Origin: Epiperipatus broadwayi
Taxonomy: Eukaryota; Onychophora; Udeonychophora; Euonychophora; Peripatidae
Assembly: GCA_028023455.1 (NCBI GenBank)
Contig: JAQFVV010012497.1
Location: 3,964,001-4,028,000, forward strand
Direction: 5' to 3'
DNA length: 64,000 bases
This document shows, one piece after another, positions 23,601 through 36,500 of the stretch (position 1 is its first letter; each line of letters opens with the position of its first letter). The translations under genes were made by a program, and so were the position numbers. The notes beneath the pieces were generated by a model that saw only the letters and a program-made list of their open reading frames with translations, ran no database searches and had not been told where the DNA came from.

Positions 23601-24289
23601 TGATGTTTTGATTTGCTGAAAGACTTAAACAATTCGGTACTTTTGAATAAACCAACACTTGGTTTTTTAGAGGGTGGAGGGATTGTTTTGATTTTAAATT
23701 GTTCTTCTTTTTTTTTATTAATTTATTACGAGGCTTTTTTTTTTGGTTTCAAATCTTTACACTACAGAAAGCTTTATATGATAGCAAAAAGTTCTTCCTT
23801 AATTTTTTGGGCCTTTTAAAAAAAAAAAAGACAAACAATTTGTTTTTAAAGAACACTTTTTTTTTAAGCTGAGGGAGGCGGGGTGGTGGGGAAGGTGTGT
23901 TTTGATTTTTAATTATCGACTTCTTTTTGGATTTTCTTTTTGAACATTTTATTATGTTACTGCACAGTTCTTTATTATTATTATTCTTTTTTTAGTGTGG
24001 TCTTTTGAATCAACTCTTAAACACTTTTTTTTTTTGGTATAATAAAATATTACCTACTTTAACTGTTAATGAAACTTATTAAATATTACCTATCTATTTT
24101 ATAATCATGTGAACAACAAAAACAACAAGTTTGCCCATAAAATAATTTATTGAATCAAAAAGAAACAAAACTTTGGACAAGTTATGAACCAAAACAAGCA
24201 AAAAAAAAAAAAAAAGAAACACCACCATTTTCAGGAGCATAAAAAACAGCAGCCAAAAGTAACATGCAAATAAAATAACAGGGTTACCT

Positions 24290-24560
24290 CAAAGCTGTAA
24301 GTAATGGGATTTTGAAGCCTTCAAACCAACAACTTCCCTTGCGCAGACCTACATAGGTATGCTTGCAGGAATTTCTCTTTCTGGGAAAACACAATATTGG
24401 GCATCCACTTGTGGGGCTGCCCGGCAATTCACTCAGCTTCGACCAATTTGGACAACTTGCAGATGACATTTGACAGTTCTTGCACAGATTCTAGTGTAAA
24501 CGGGCATTTGTGCATGAAATCGGGAAAAACTTTTGCTGAAAAAAACCTTTTCAAGTTGTG
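24290..24560 (-). pseudogene. Decayed coding-like stretch inside the TIR transposon
   Basis: On the minus strand one frame reads coherently with a single stop in the middle: ...FPDFMHKCPFTLESVQEL..., then IAGQPHKWMPNIVFSQ. Composition is balanced, unlike its AT-rich surroundings. An overlapping frame (24284-24469) is open for 61 codons and ends at a possible splice donor (GAG/GTAACC on the minus strand). I do not recognise the protein; it could be a transposase remnant or captured host sequence. Confidence 0.35.
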
Positions 24561-24905
24561 TGCAGTTGAAAAGCATAGTGGAATACTAATTTCACTACAC
24601 TTTCTAAAAAAATTTTGATAATGAATTTTTGCATTTTGTCTCTTTCAAATACAGCCATCATCAAATCAGACTGTAGCGAGAGCTCAAGAGTGCTCACTTG
24701 ACGAATACTGTCACAATGCAATGGATGTATTTCATTATGTAATCATAGAATACATCGCCCTCAGGCAGCCTGTTATGGCTCAAAAACATCTCTTGTACTG
24801 TCAGCCATAAGTTAAGGCCGCTAAAACAGTATATTGATGTCCATTTTGTGAAAAAGAGCACCATCAGATGGTAGGGTTCAGTTTTCATACTATTACCATT
24901 TAAAA

Positions 24906-25280
24906 TATCAGTCTCTATATATAATAAATTATAGTTATTAATAGTGGCAATCACAGCATAGAATTAAATAATAGTGTAAATATTTTATTATTGAAGAAAT
25001 ATAATTTTGTTAATAGAAAATGTGAATAAGTTTATGATGAGAGATTCTTAATGGGTTTTCAAACAAAAAACTACTTTTAATGAATTATTGACATGTGGCT
25101 TAAAATTGATCTAAATATTGATTCATAAATAATAATGGAGAGAATCCAGACTGTGTTTTCTCCTCACTATGCAGTATGGAGCTATGAGGCAAAGTATTCT
25201 AAAGAATCATGCCCTAGTTATAGATAATGTTTTTAATAACCAGATAATTCTAAATGCTATTTACTTCATTTTTTTTTTAC
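24906..25280. other. AT-rich non-coding DNA
   Basis: Nothing recognised. Confidence 0.5.
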
Positions 25281-25564
25281 TTATTGTAATATTTATAAAT
25301 TCATTATAAACAAGTGGTAAGAAAAGGTAAAATAATTTAAAATTTATATTGTGCTAAGCATGCTTTTAGCAGAACACTGCCAGAATTATAGTCTGTTTAT
25401 TTTGCAGTAGGATGCAACTTTTTAACTGGAAATAAGACAGGGCTATGATTCTGGTAGTTTTCTGCTGAAAGCCTCACTTAGCACAATATAAATTTTAGAT
25501 TTAAATTATTTTACCTTTCCTTAACATTCATTTATAACAAGTTTATAAATATTACAATAACCAG
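25281..25564. mobile_element. Foldback (palindromic) element, 284 bp
   Basis: Arms 25281-25392 and 25446-25564 are reverse complements over about 110 bp with some mismatches and small gaps. Matching blocks include TTGTAATATTTATAAA, AGGTAAAATAATTTAAA and ATTTATATTGTGCTAAG. The loop is about 50 bp. It is MITE-like and non-coding; no target duplication could be fixed. Confidence 0.85.
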
Positions 25565-26329
25565 GTCAGTAAACTAGAATTAGTTATATAATATCAGAGC
25601 TAGCTAAGGAAGGGGAGGGGAACAGTGTAATGTTTTCATGGATGGGTGATGGTGATGGTGGTTCTTTTAAATATGATAAAAACACTTAAATATATAAAAA
25701 ATTATCTCATTTTCAGATATTTCCTATCTCTGCTAGAAATTTTGCAGGATTATCCAAAAAATAAGAAAAATTTTGAAAGACAAAATTAAAAATTTCAAAT
25801 TTACTAAAGAAATATTTTTGTTTTAAGATATTATTTAATTATTCTTCAAAAATTCTTTTTTTATTTTAGCATTTGTTTTATTTTCTGGGTTAATTTGATA
25901 GAAATAAATGAATAAAATATGTAAGAATTTCAACTTTTTCTTGTGAAAGTGCTAGGAAAAAGTCTTCTAATTTACAAATTTGATTTCATAGAATTGGGGG
26001 AGTGGTGCTAATATTTACCTTGCACAAATGAGCTTCTTACTTATGCAGTGATGCTATAATTTGCAGATTGGTTTGTAATCACAAAACTCATCTTTATCTC
26101 TTTATTTTTGATCTTTCTACCTTTTTGATTTTTGTACAGAGCAAATTTATTTTGTTATATATCATAAGCTAAATAGTCAATTAAAATTCTTGTAAAAACA
26201 ACCAGCCAATAAGAGAAAGAACTGCAATTAGTAGGGTCCAATGTTTCAATGTGACTTTTCTGAAGCCAACAGAACATTATTACATGATCCATGCTTACAC
26301 AATCTCATATATATTGACTATTCAAGATT
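25565..26329. other. AT-rich non-coding DNA
   Basis: No feature recognised; sequence just before the LINE may be its eroded 5' portion. Confidence 0.45.
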
Positions 26330-27780
26330 TATACTAAGTGGCAGAACTGGAATAGAAGAAATATGTCACCTACTTTGTTTTTGTTGTATTTGAGTGAATT
26401 TAATGGGAGAGCAATAGAAAGATTAGGAAGAGGGATAGAGATACCATTAGTAGGTGGCAAGGGAATATATACTTTGTCAGGTTTTTTTTTGCAGATGTCT
26501 TTTTGTGTGCAGAAAGAAGAGAAGATATGGAAGTTATGCTGAAGATGTGCAATGGTGGGTAAAGAGATGGGGATTAAATTTAGTGAAGAAAAATCAAATA
26601 TAATGATGGTTAATACTGGGGAAAGAGAAGATGTAGAATTTTTATTGGGGAATATAAAGTTAAGTGTGGTGAATAGATATAGTTATTTGTGAATCATTTT
26701 AAAGTAATCAGAAAAATTGTTTGGATGAATGAGAGAATGAAGCAAAGAAAAGAAAGGGATTGATAAAGAAATTAACAATGTTTTTATATAATAAATATTA
26801 TGTAACTAGAATTGTATGGAAGGGAGTTGCAGTAGTGGGGTTAACATATGGTAATGATGTGTTAGTAAAGGGGTATAAGTAGAAAGGGAAGTAGGAAGAC
26901 ATGCATTGGATGCAAATGTGTGGACAGCAAGGGTGGCAATTCAAGGAGAAATGAGATGGTCAACTTTTTATATGAGAGATGCAAAAAGTAAAATGAAAGT
27001 GTTTGGTAGGTTGCCGTTTATGGATAATAAAAGAATAGCTAAAATAGTATTTAATTGGATTATGAATAAAGGGCAGGTAACAAGATGGGTGAGAAAAATA
27101 ATGTGGTATGCAAAAGATTTGGATAAAGAATTTATATCAGTATACTTGTACAAAAGGTGAGGTGATTGTGTTAGGAGGATTGTTGAGTGTTATAGTGGTA
27201 AGGACTGGGATAAAAGAATAAATGCATTAATAAAGAATAGGGAGTTGGAGAGATGGAGAACTAGTATAAGAGAGTAAAAAGAGTTTAAGTATATATAGAA
27301 GTAAATGGAATATTGGGTGTGAGTTAATTTATGATAATAGTATGGAAAGTAGTTTGTTGTTTAAGGCTCGAATGGAATCTTTAGCAACAAGAGAATATAC
27401 ATGTAAATGGAAAACTATGGGTGATTTAGTCTGCAAATTGTGTAAGGAAGGCATAGAAAATATTAGACATTTGTTAATTGATTGCAAATGCTTGAAAGCA
27501 GAAAGGGTACAAATAATGAAGTTATAGAAGAATAAATATGAACAAAGTGAGTTATTGGTTTTTATGCTGGGTTTGGGAAAAGATAAGGGGGATTTAGATA
27601 TAAAGGCCATAGAGTTGACAGAGATTATGTTGTGGAAATGGCATGGAGCAGATTATGGGAAAACCTAGGGTAAATGGAAGGTAAAGTGACTAACAGGTTT
27701 CCCTGGGCATAGTTGTTGAGAGATTCCTGACTCCGTTTAAGGAGAAGTCACAGTGCATCACATCACTTTTCTTTATTTAA
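26330..27780 (+). pseudogene. Broken non-LTR retrotransposon (LINE), reverse transcriptase C-half
   Basis: Plus-strand conceptual reading gives the RT core MSPTLFLLYL (from 26363), a FADD-like motif changed to FADV near 26485-26500, and a WGLNLVKKN block near 26570. A connection domain follows (26906-27160: GEMRWSTF, DAKSKMKVFGRL). A C-terminal zinc-binding motif, CKLC...H...C, lies within 27342-27527. The order RT, thumb, Zn-knuckle is that of LINE ORF2 C-termini. Multiple frameshifts and stops, a lost catalytic Asp and no endonuclease make it inactive and 5'-truncated. The clade is not assigned. The 3' end is taken near 27780. Confidence 0.8.
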
Positions 27781-30150
27781 ATTTTTAAGATTATGTCATT
27801 TTAGTTGAAAGGAGATTGGAGATAAGATTGTATTAAATGAAAGTCTCTAACTAAATAATTACCCCAATCAAAATTTTAAAGCCTTTCTTTCTTTTAATGA
27901 TTAAAAATTGTTTTTATGGGGAGGAGGAACCTCCTTTCAAATATTTTGTTTGTTTGATGATTTAAACTAATATTGCAAATATAAAATGCTGCTAGTATGA
28001 AATGAAGAGATTTTAAATCATAGTGTTCCAAAAGGATTCCTAAATTTGAAATAACACGAATTTTCTCAAATGTGGAATTGCCTAGTATTGGGTAATTCTT
28101 AGCTTGCTGTCGGAAGGGAATTAAGTATTTCAGTAAACATTATATCATTGCAGCTAACTTCCAATCATGATACGAATTTTCACTGGCATCTGTCTTTCCA
28201 TATGTAATCTAATAATTGTTGCTATTTTTGTTTATTGTGATATGATATAATAAAAACGATTCTGAATAGTAGTACTGTCCTCTGTACTTTAATCAAAAAC
28301 TTATAAATTATATTTAATGTTATATTTTATTATTAAATCATAGAAATTACATATATGTGTGATAATTTTTTTGCCTGAAAAAAAAAAAAACTAAGTAACA
28401 GGTTACTAGAATTAATCGATAATCCTTAATCTTCGTCTGAAGCAATATGCATAGATATATAATGCGATTAATTTTTGTTTAGAAATCGTTCCTTTTTTTA
28501 GCGCATTATTAAAGAGAAATCTCTCGTGTAATTTATATCTTAACTTTATGACGAATATATGTGTAAACGTACATAATGTTGTTTCTAGAGATTTTTTTTA
28601 TTTTTCATATTTTCTTATTCAAGCAAACTTTTATTGTAAAAGAGTTGTTTAGACTCGTTTTACAAATCCGCTTTTTGAGTGTGATTTTGAGAATTTTATT
28701 TTAACATCTGAAGAAAACTCATTATTAAAAATTACTTAACAGTATCATTTTAAAAAAGAGCAGCTCAGTTGGGTGGTCAAGCAAAACCTTTAGCATTATA
28801 AATAGTCTCAATGAAAAAGTTATTAAAAGTATTTTCAAAATTTATATGCAAAAAAAAAAATATATTTTTATTAAAAAATAACTTTAAACTAATATTTCTG
28901 TTATATTTATGCTGTTTTTTTTTTTTAAAGTAATTATAGCAATTAGTTTGATTAAAACATAAAATGTTATAGTCCTCTAAAAATAAATAAATTATATAAT
29001 TTGTAAATTTTTATACCTTACATTTCATTGCACTTCACACATAGGTATGAATGATCATACAAAAGGGCAAATTTCCAATTCCCTCATTTCCTAAAGATGA
29101 AATTGGTTTCTAAATAAAACAACTGATTATTAATTTTTCTCTAAACATTATTTTTAACACCAACTATTCTTCCAAAATTATCTGGATTCAAAGCTGAATA
29201 CATACTAATGTATAATCTGTATAGGAATGATCTTATTTTAAAAATTCTATTTGTGGTTGCTTGCAAAATTTCTAGTAGCCAAAATTCAATTTCTATATCA
29301 AAACGAGTATTTAAATATGCCATTAGAGGAAAAATAGTTGATATTACAAGAACTGTATAGTAATATTTGTGAGCTTTGATTAGTTGTAATGCTATAAGAA
29401 TAGGAATTATTTTACTTCCAACAGCAGATTATCTTCACTCTACTTTAGAGCTATCTAGCATAAGCTGATGTTTTAGTGCTATAAAACCCCCATCTTCATC
29501 CAAGTTTTGACTTTTACCTTGATCAATGAAGTTTAGGTTTTAAAGTAAAACTAATATAATCATGCATTTAGTAGCCAGCTTTTACAAGCCAATAATCTGA
29601 AATTGATTTAAAATCCAGCTGATCATTCGCATAATTATACAGATCTGACACCAAGTCAATTTTATATAGAGTTGTCAGTTACAAAACATATATAGACACA
29701 AACATCACAGTTTTCTTGAAGAAATTCATGTGCATAGAGACACAAAAATGAATAAACTTTGAAATCAGTTATAAATCTTTAACATAACTAATAATATTTA
29801 CTCAGAGGTAATAAAATTATATGTCTTAAGTAAAATAATTATCATATAAGAAACATTCTAAAATTTTCAAAATTCCCCTTTCACAGATGAAGGGAAATAT
29901 TATTCCAACAAATAAAATTAGTATTACTGAATATGTAACCCTATGCATAATAAAAGGCAGGTTTATTATTAAACAATCATAGTAATAAGCATATAACATT
30001 GATAATCAGTGATGACTTGCTATTGAATGTCATCTTAATTTAGAGCTACATCAGAAATTTTATTGAACTCTTTACACCATTAGCACACATACTTTATTAA
30101 TGCATCATATAAATTCTCAAGGAGTAAATCCAAAAACAGCAATACAAAGA
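27781..30150. other. AT-rich non-coding DNA with a CpG-retaining patch
   Basis: No coding relic. From about 28420 to 28690 several CpG dinucleotides persist (ATCGAT, GCGATTA, AGCGCATT, CTCGTG, GACGAA, AACGTA), unlike the CpG-poor surroundings. This may be single-copy DNA or an unmethylated region. Confidence 0.4.
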
Positions 30151-30954
30151 CATGACAGAGACTTACACGGAAGAATGTATAAAGTATCTCTATCCTCTCT
30201 CTATGTATATATATATTAAATTAAATACTTTCATGGATTGTTATTATAATAAACAATACAAACAAGAAGATTATAGCCATGAAAACAGATCACTTTTGAT
30301 GTTGCCAGAAAACTATCAATTACTATTAATTGACAATCTCCCTGAGGCTAAACAAGTTTCTCTATTAACCTATAATAGCTCTTGTTGGAGTTTTTTGTTG
30401 AAGTAAAAGGCGGTTCATATATATTGTAATGGAAAGGTCTGACAATCACCTGAGTTCATGCCACCAACACATTGGACATCATTTATATCAGAAAGAGCAA
30501 AAATTGGAATCTTAATTATGTGCTTCATGCCCAATAATTGGCTGTGCCATTTGTAATGAAATGGATGAATTATATATGTGACCAGATTCATAATGATGCA
30601 TCTGGACAGTGTCTAGCCCCAATAATTGATTCTTAATCGGAATGGAACAGAACAAAATGGCTATTTGTGCCACTTTTTATTTGTACATTGAGGTGATGGT
30701 ATGAGTTCCTAAAGTTCACCAGTTATAAGTATATCCCATTTGCCAGTATGGTTAGTTTAACTCTGATACATATCATTATCAAATGGTGGCACTTTAGACC
30801 CTTGACATTGAAGGTTCTCATATTCTCATTACTCCTCCGTATTCAAACTCCATGACTGTATGTATGATTCTTGTAAGCTAGGGTGATGATTACCATATGT
30901 TTGATATAAAACTATAATTATTTACATCTGAGTTATGTGTGTAGCATGGCATGG
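30151..30954. other. Less AT-rich stretch, origin unclear
   Basis: The frame at 30152-30406 has no recognisable family. 30430-30930 has balanced composition but many stops on both strands. It may be a decayed retroelement. Confidence 0.35.
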
Positions 30955-31255
30955 ATGATGGAAAGTTAGATAAATGATATGACATGACTAATGGAAAGTT
31001 AGATAAGTGATATAGCATGAATTAATGGAAAGTATGGAAAGTTAGATAATGATATGGTATGGCTAATGGAAAGTTAGATAAATGATATAGCATGGCTAAT
31101 GGAAAGTTAGATAAATGATATGTCATGGCTAATGAAAAGTTGGATAAGTGATATGGTATGGCTAATGAAAAGTTAGATGAATGGTATGGCATGTTTAATA
31201 AAAAGTTAGATAAATGATATGGTATGGTCAATAGAAAGTTGGATAAATGAGGAAA
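30955..31255 (+). repeat. 33-bp minisatellite, about nine units
   Basis: The unit ATGATATGGCATGGCTAATG plus GAAAGTTAGATAA repeats with point changes and one short unit. Because 33 is divisible by three, the minus strand is open as an 11-residue periodic peptide (31022-31231). I regard that as a by-product. Confidence 0.92.
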
Positions 31256-33698
31256 ATTATTAAAAACTTTATTTCATTATGGTTGATTTACAATCTTTTA
31301 GAATAAATCAATTTGATGTTTGGGTAAGTCAGATCATCCTTCATTTGATTCATATAATAATATGATTATCCCCCTAACCTTTGACTTCATGTAGAATGGT
31401 CAATCATTATCCATTCTAACCATTCATTTAACCTAACAATGTAATTCATGATTAATTTGATATGATCATACTGTTGACCAATCCTTCCATTGCCTGGCTT
31501 TAACTTGTCTACCTTAATTTATGTCAATGCGTCTGATTTCCTGACTGTTGTCTTTGGGTATGAAACCCTTCTTGACATTACCAGTGTTTATGATAGCAAT
31601 AGCCATTCATACAAAAGGTTAGTCAGTTATACAGAATAATAAATAATAATAAAGTTACTTTAACAATAAACATATAAAATTGTCCTGTACTAGTGTGAGC
31701 ATTTAATATTTTATAAATAAAATCTCACCTCAATACCAGTCAATCATCCACTCCTTTAGTTGGTACATTTAGGGATCAGCATCTAGATTTTATTACCATC
31801 AAAAAATATAGTGATTAACATGTAGACCCCTTTACATAATTATGATTGATGATTATAGGGCTGGATCAGCAATTCTTTCAATAAAAAAAAAACAAATACA
31901 ACAAAGAAAAATTGGTTACACATGATACATATATAATTTGAATAATTGAAATTGTTAGTCCATGTAGTTAGTTATTCTTTAGCATATGGGCATACATATG
32001 ATGAGATGGCTGGTTCTTTCTAGATTAGGAAAATTCCTGGATCTTGGAAGTTGGTAATCCATTTGATGCTATCTGGTCACCCTCTAGGTAATTATTTGAT
32101 GACTTGCCAGTTGATAGATAATGTCTCTTTGTTTACTGCTGCTTTCTCCATGATCCTAATGAATTCTGTCTCCTGGTAATGATGAATACATTACTAATGT
32201 TATTAGCTTACAAAATTGAATTATTAATAGATATATGACTGGCAGTCTTCCATCTGAGGTGTTTAATGATTTTTCTACTCCCACATCCTTTTGCATTGTT
32301 TAATATTCATTAGAATTAATATTGTTTGCTATAGATTAGAAGGCGTGTGGTCTTTTTTGGTTTCTTCAGCCAGCAAATAATTCTTATGAACTTTGTGTTA
32401 ATGAGTAATAATTCTACATGAATTAATTTCCTTGGAATTATTAAGTTTTTTTCTTGACCTTTATAAAGTTTTTCTTTTGTAAACTTTTCCTTTTATAATC
32501 ATTTTCAATAGCTTTTGGAGATAATTTGTTTTTGTTTTTTTATAAAATAATCAAATTATAAATAGAACATTAGATTTTTAAGCATTATTTTAATGTGTGT
32601 TGATAGTTTAAAAAAATTATCTATTTCTTTTCTTGATTAAACAATTCAGTTTCTTTTCTTGCATATGCAATCTGTGCCACAAGCATATATATCATGCTGT
32701 ATTTTTATTGTTTAAGTGTTTTAATTTGTAAGTCTCTTTAATAATTTTTTTAATAAAAATAATGTAATAATTTAAGTTTAAATCCCATTTTTTTTTGTTA
32801 TTCTTTTATACCAAGTTTGGTAATTTGGTAATTTGAGTATCAATTACTCTTATTTTGTAGTCAGTAAATTTAACATAACAAAAAATAAAATAAAAACAAA
32901 AGCCAAGATGTTAAAATCTATTTATAATCAATGTTATAATTTGTTTTTACATAACAAAGAGTTAATAGATTAGTTATCTTTAATTAAATATGTTTTGATT
33001 CACAGCCTCTTTGTTTTTTATAGGTTGGGATCATACTCTTACAATAATTCCTTTGAATGGGCTCCAACATTCAAGATTTTTTTTATTTAAAGGAGTGTGG
33101 CTGAAAGAATATAGCCATATGACATTTAAATATTTTATATAGATTTCAGCTAGCATTATATATTGTTTCTATTTAATATATATATAGTTTTTGCCCAAAG
33201 ACTGGTTGGAATAACTAAGCAATAGGTAACCACAACTGAATGATATCAGTGGTAGTTTACTGTAATTTACCACTCTTTTCACTCATTATTTTAACATCTC
33301 AAATCCAAATCTAATTTCTAAAATAATGAGATTATTACATCATTTAGTTGCATAATAATTGTGATTAAATTATTAAATACCAATTAATCATGCTATAAAT
33401 TTAAATATTGATTAAAAGACATTAATTGCGCATCACAGATTTATATAAGTAGAGGTGCTCTAGTGAAACTCATTTTCCAGAGAAAGCATTTTAAATTGTG
33501 TGTGTGTTTTTTTTAAAAAAAGAACAAAGCATCAAGTGAAAGTGGTCTGCATGGTATTGAATTCACTGGGATCTTTTTAAAAAAAAAATTCTGGAGATAT
33601 CAAATGAAAGTAAAATGATTTTTGCAATAGTATTGTTTGCTGTAAATAGTCAAAATAAGAGTCATAGATCACATGACCCTATTCTCTTAAACTTGTAA
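31256..33698. other. AT-rich non-coding DNA
   Basis: No gene, RNA or repeat identified in 2.4 kb. Confidence 0.45.
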
Positions 33699-33989
33699 GT
33701 TATAAACAATGAGGATTGCCAATTCCTCAACAAGCTTAGCCAGAGAAAGCATTTAAAATATCTTTGTCAGGAACCCCTCCTCAAACCCCTGACCATGGTT
33801 TTATGCTTTGGCACTTTTCAGAGAGGTGTCAGGATAGGTTACCCTGAAACTTCTGAGGAGTGCCAAAGCATGAAACCATGGTCAGGAGTTTGGGGAGGGT
33901 TTCCTGACAAAAATATTTTAAATGCTTTCTCTGGCTAAGCATTTAACACAAAGCTTGTTGAGGAATTTGCAATACTCATTGTTTATAGT
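33699..33989. mobile_element. Foldback element, about 290 bp, near-perfect arms
   Basis: Arms about 33699-33830 and 33843-33989 are reverse complements. Matching blocks include TATAAACAATGAG, GCTTAGCCAGAGAAAGCATT, TTTGTCAGGAA and CCATGGTTT.ATGCTTTGGCA. The loop is only about 12 bp, so the transcript would be a long hairpin. It is less AT-rich than its flanks and non-coding. Confidence 0.9.
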
Positions 33990-34689
33990 TTGCTGTTATT
34001 GAATTTTTGCATAGCACATGGCTTGACAAATGTGAAAACTGTTTAGGCAAATTACATTGTAGTTAGGAATTACACTGTAAAAGAAATTATTTCAGATACA
34101 CTTATAGACATAGATTATAGGATAAGTCAGACTAGTATTTTCCTAAAGTTAAAATGATAGCTGTTTCAAATATATTGGTAAGGCATTCAATGCTCATTAT
34201 TTAGAAATTATGATTGATTGTTCTAAATTTCAATAACCATAAACACTAAAATTACTAATTTGGTCTTTAAAACTTGTTATTTTATTGAGGCTTAAAATTC
34301 TTTTAAGAAAGATATTGTAGATATAAATCTATTCTTGGATTCACTAAAAAAAATAAGGAATTATGATTATAATAGCTCCCTGATAATGCTTCTATTATTA
34401 ATATCTTGATTAAAATAAAATGTGATATTTTCTGTTTATTAAAACAGCAAATTGAATGTGAAATTTCATAAGCATTATAGAAATTTATAAAGATAGAATC
34501 TCAACAACTTAATGCATTGAAATAATTTATAGTGCTATAAAATCAAAACTGCAATATTATTAAATTTGTAAACTGAAATGATAATCATAACATTGCAAAC
34601 AGGTGAAAGGAATATTTTGATCATTATTTAAATAATTACACACCAATTTACATATAATTTTTTACTAATATATCTATCCTACTTACTCA

Positions 34690-36360
34690 TGTAGGTTTGG
34701 ATGAAGATTTTTAGCTTAATAAAATTAAAGTAGCTCTTTATAATCTTAAAAATGGTGAGATTTCAGATCATGATGAGTTATCTGGGTATATGAATTATAT
34801 AAGAATTATATGGATTATATGAGAATTATATAGTAATAAAGAACAAGTACCTCCTATATCTATTATATCTTCCAAATTGCCCAGAATTTTAAATGAAGAA
34901 ATGAAATATATAATTAAATTTATGAAGAAAGGAAAGGCTCCAGGTAATAGTGGAATTATAATTGATATATTAAAAGAAGCAGGTGAAGAAATATAATTTT
35001 TTTTAGCAAAGTTATATGCCAAATATCTAAATGATAAAGATGAACCAGATGATTGGAAGAATGCAGTATTAATATTAATATTTAAAAAGGGTGATAAAGA
35101 AGATATTAGAAATTACAGACCTAACAGCCTTTTATCAGTTTTATACAAAATTTTTATCAAGATAATTATAACTCGTCTATAGAGAACATTGGATTTCCAC
35201 TGACCAAGAGAACAAGCTGGATTTAAAAGTGGTTTTAGTACAGTAGATGATATATCCAAGTATTGAGAGAAGTTATAGAAAAGACAAATGAATATGAGTT
35301 TTCATTATGCTTTGGATTTGTATATTATGAAAAGGCATTTGATTGTATAAGCATTTCTTCAGTGATTAAAGCTTTGGATCATCAAGGTTTAGATCCAGGA
35401 TATTGTCATATTTTAAGGAATATTTATAAAAATGCAACACCAACAATTAGATTGCATAATAATACTAGAAAAGTAGGGTGATTCCATATCTCCAAAACTT
35501 TTTACAGCAGTGCTGCAAGAAGTATTTTGTGGATTAAAATGGGAAGCTAAAGGAATGAAAGTAAATGGAGATTATTTAAGTCATTTCAATTTTGCAGATA
35601 ATGTAGTTGATTTTGCAAATAATACTTTAGATCTGTAGGAAATGTTGCAGGAGTTATTAGATGAAAGTAGAAAAGTAGGATTAAAGATAAATGTTAAAAA
35701 GACTAAAGTAATGTTTAATTAATGGATTTTCTCAAAATATGAAAATAAAGATTGATTATGATGAGTTAGAAGAAGTTAGCAGCTACAAATACTTTGATCA
35801 GATATTAATACAGATGGAAACATAATGGATGAAATAAGAATTAAACTTGGTTGGAGTGCTTTTGGTAGAAATAACTTGATACTAAAAGGAAATATGCCTA
35901 TGTGTTTGAAAAGGAAGGTTTTTAATAAATGTGTTTCACCTGTTTTTACTTATGGATCTGAAACTTGGACACTTATTAGAAGAGCAATACAGAGTCTTCA
36001 GACTACTCAAAGAAGTATGGAGAGATGCATGTTTGGAGTAACAAGAAGAGATTGAAAATGCAATATATGGGTAAGAGAACAAACAGGTGTTACTGACCTC
36101 ACTGAAAAAATTAAAAGACTGAAGTGGAGTTGAGATGGACATATTGCTAGAAAAGATGATAATAGATGAACAATTGAAATCTTAAATGGGATTCCAAGAG
36201 ATTGTAAATGATCCAGAAAGAGACCACATGTGACATGGATGGATGAAATAAGAAAGTGTGCAGGGGTGATGGAGATGAAAAGCTAAAGATCGGAGATGGA
36301 TTGAACTTAGAGAGACCTTCATCCTGCAGTGGATAGATAATGGTTGATGATGATGATGGT
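34690..36360 (+). pseudogene. Decayed RTE-clade LINE, reverse transcriptase to 3' end
   Basis: Plus-strand reading recovers the RTE core in order: a GKAPG motif (34936-34950), WKNAVLILIFKKGDKEDIRNYRP, PREQAGFKSG, YEKAFD near 35325-35345, and SPKLFTAVLQE. The catalytic FADD is altered to FADN (35588-35610). VGLKINVKKTKVMFN follows, then a C-terminal GSETWTL segment and WMDEIRKC before the 3' end, and the element ends in (ATG)n (36337-36360). That microsatellite tail and the motif order match the RTE elements common in arthropods and molluscs. Several frameshifts and stops are present and the endonuclease half is absent. Inactive. Confidence 0.88.
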
Positions 36361-36500
36361 ATGTTAACTTTAAAACTATTTTTTAGAAATGTAGGAACCC
36401 TAGAATATTTTTATAGTTATTCTATTATTCCAATTTATTAAAATAAACAGTATAGAAAGACTTCAGTAATTATCATAGAATATCTTGTTCCCAACTACAT

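Larger units (their letters stand above)
22999..24897. mobile_element. DNA transposon with 47-bp terminal inverted repeats and 8-bp target duplication
   Basis: The first 47 bases (GGTAATAGTATGAA...) are repeated in reverse complement at 24851-24897 with one mismatch. A perfect 8-bp duplication ATTTAAAA lies at 22991-22998 and 24898-24905. The element is 1,899 bp and has no intact transposase. Its left half is T-rich and made of repeating blocks; its right third is less AT-rich and has a decayed minus-strand frame. An 8-bp duplication is typical of hAT, Mutator-like, Merlin and P-type elements. The GG-starting terminus does not look like a usual hAT end (CAG/TAG), so the superfamily is left open. 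Confidence 0.88.

Noticed and set aside
31022-31231. Periodic 11-residue peptide
   Set aside because: By-product of a 33-bp tandem repeat on the opposite strand.
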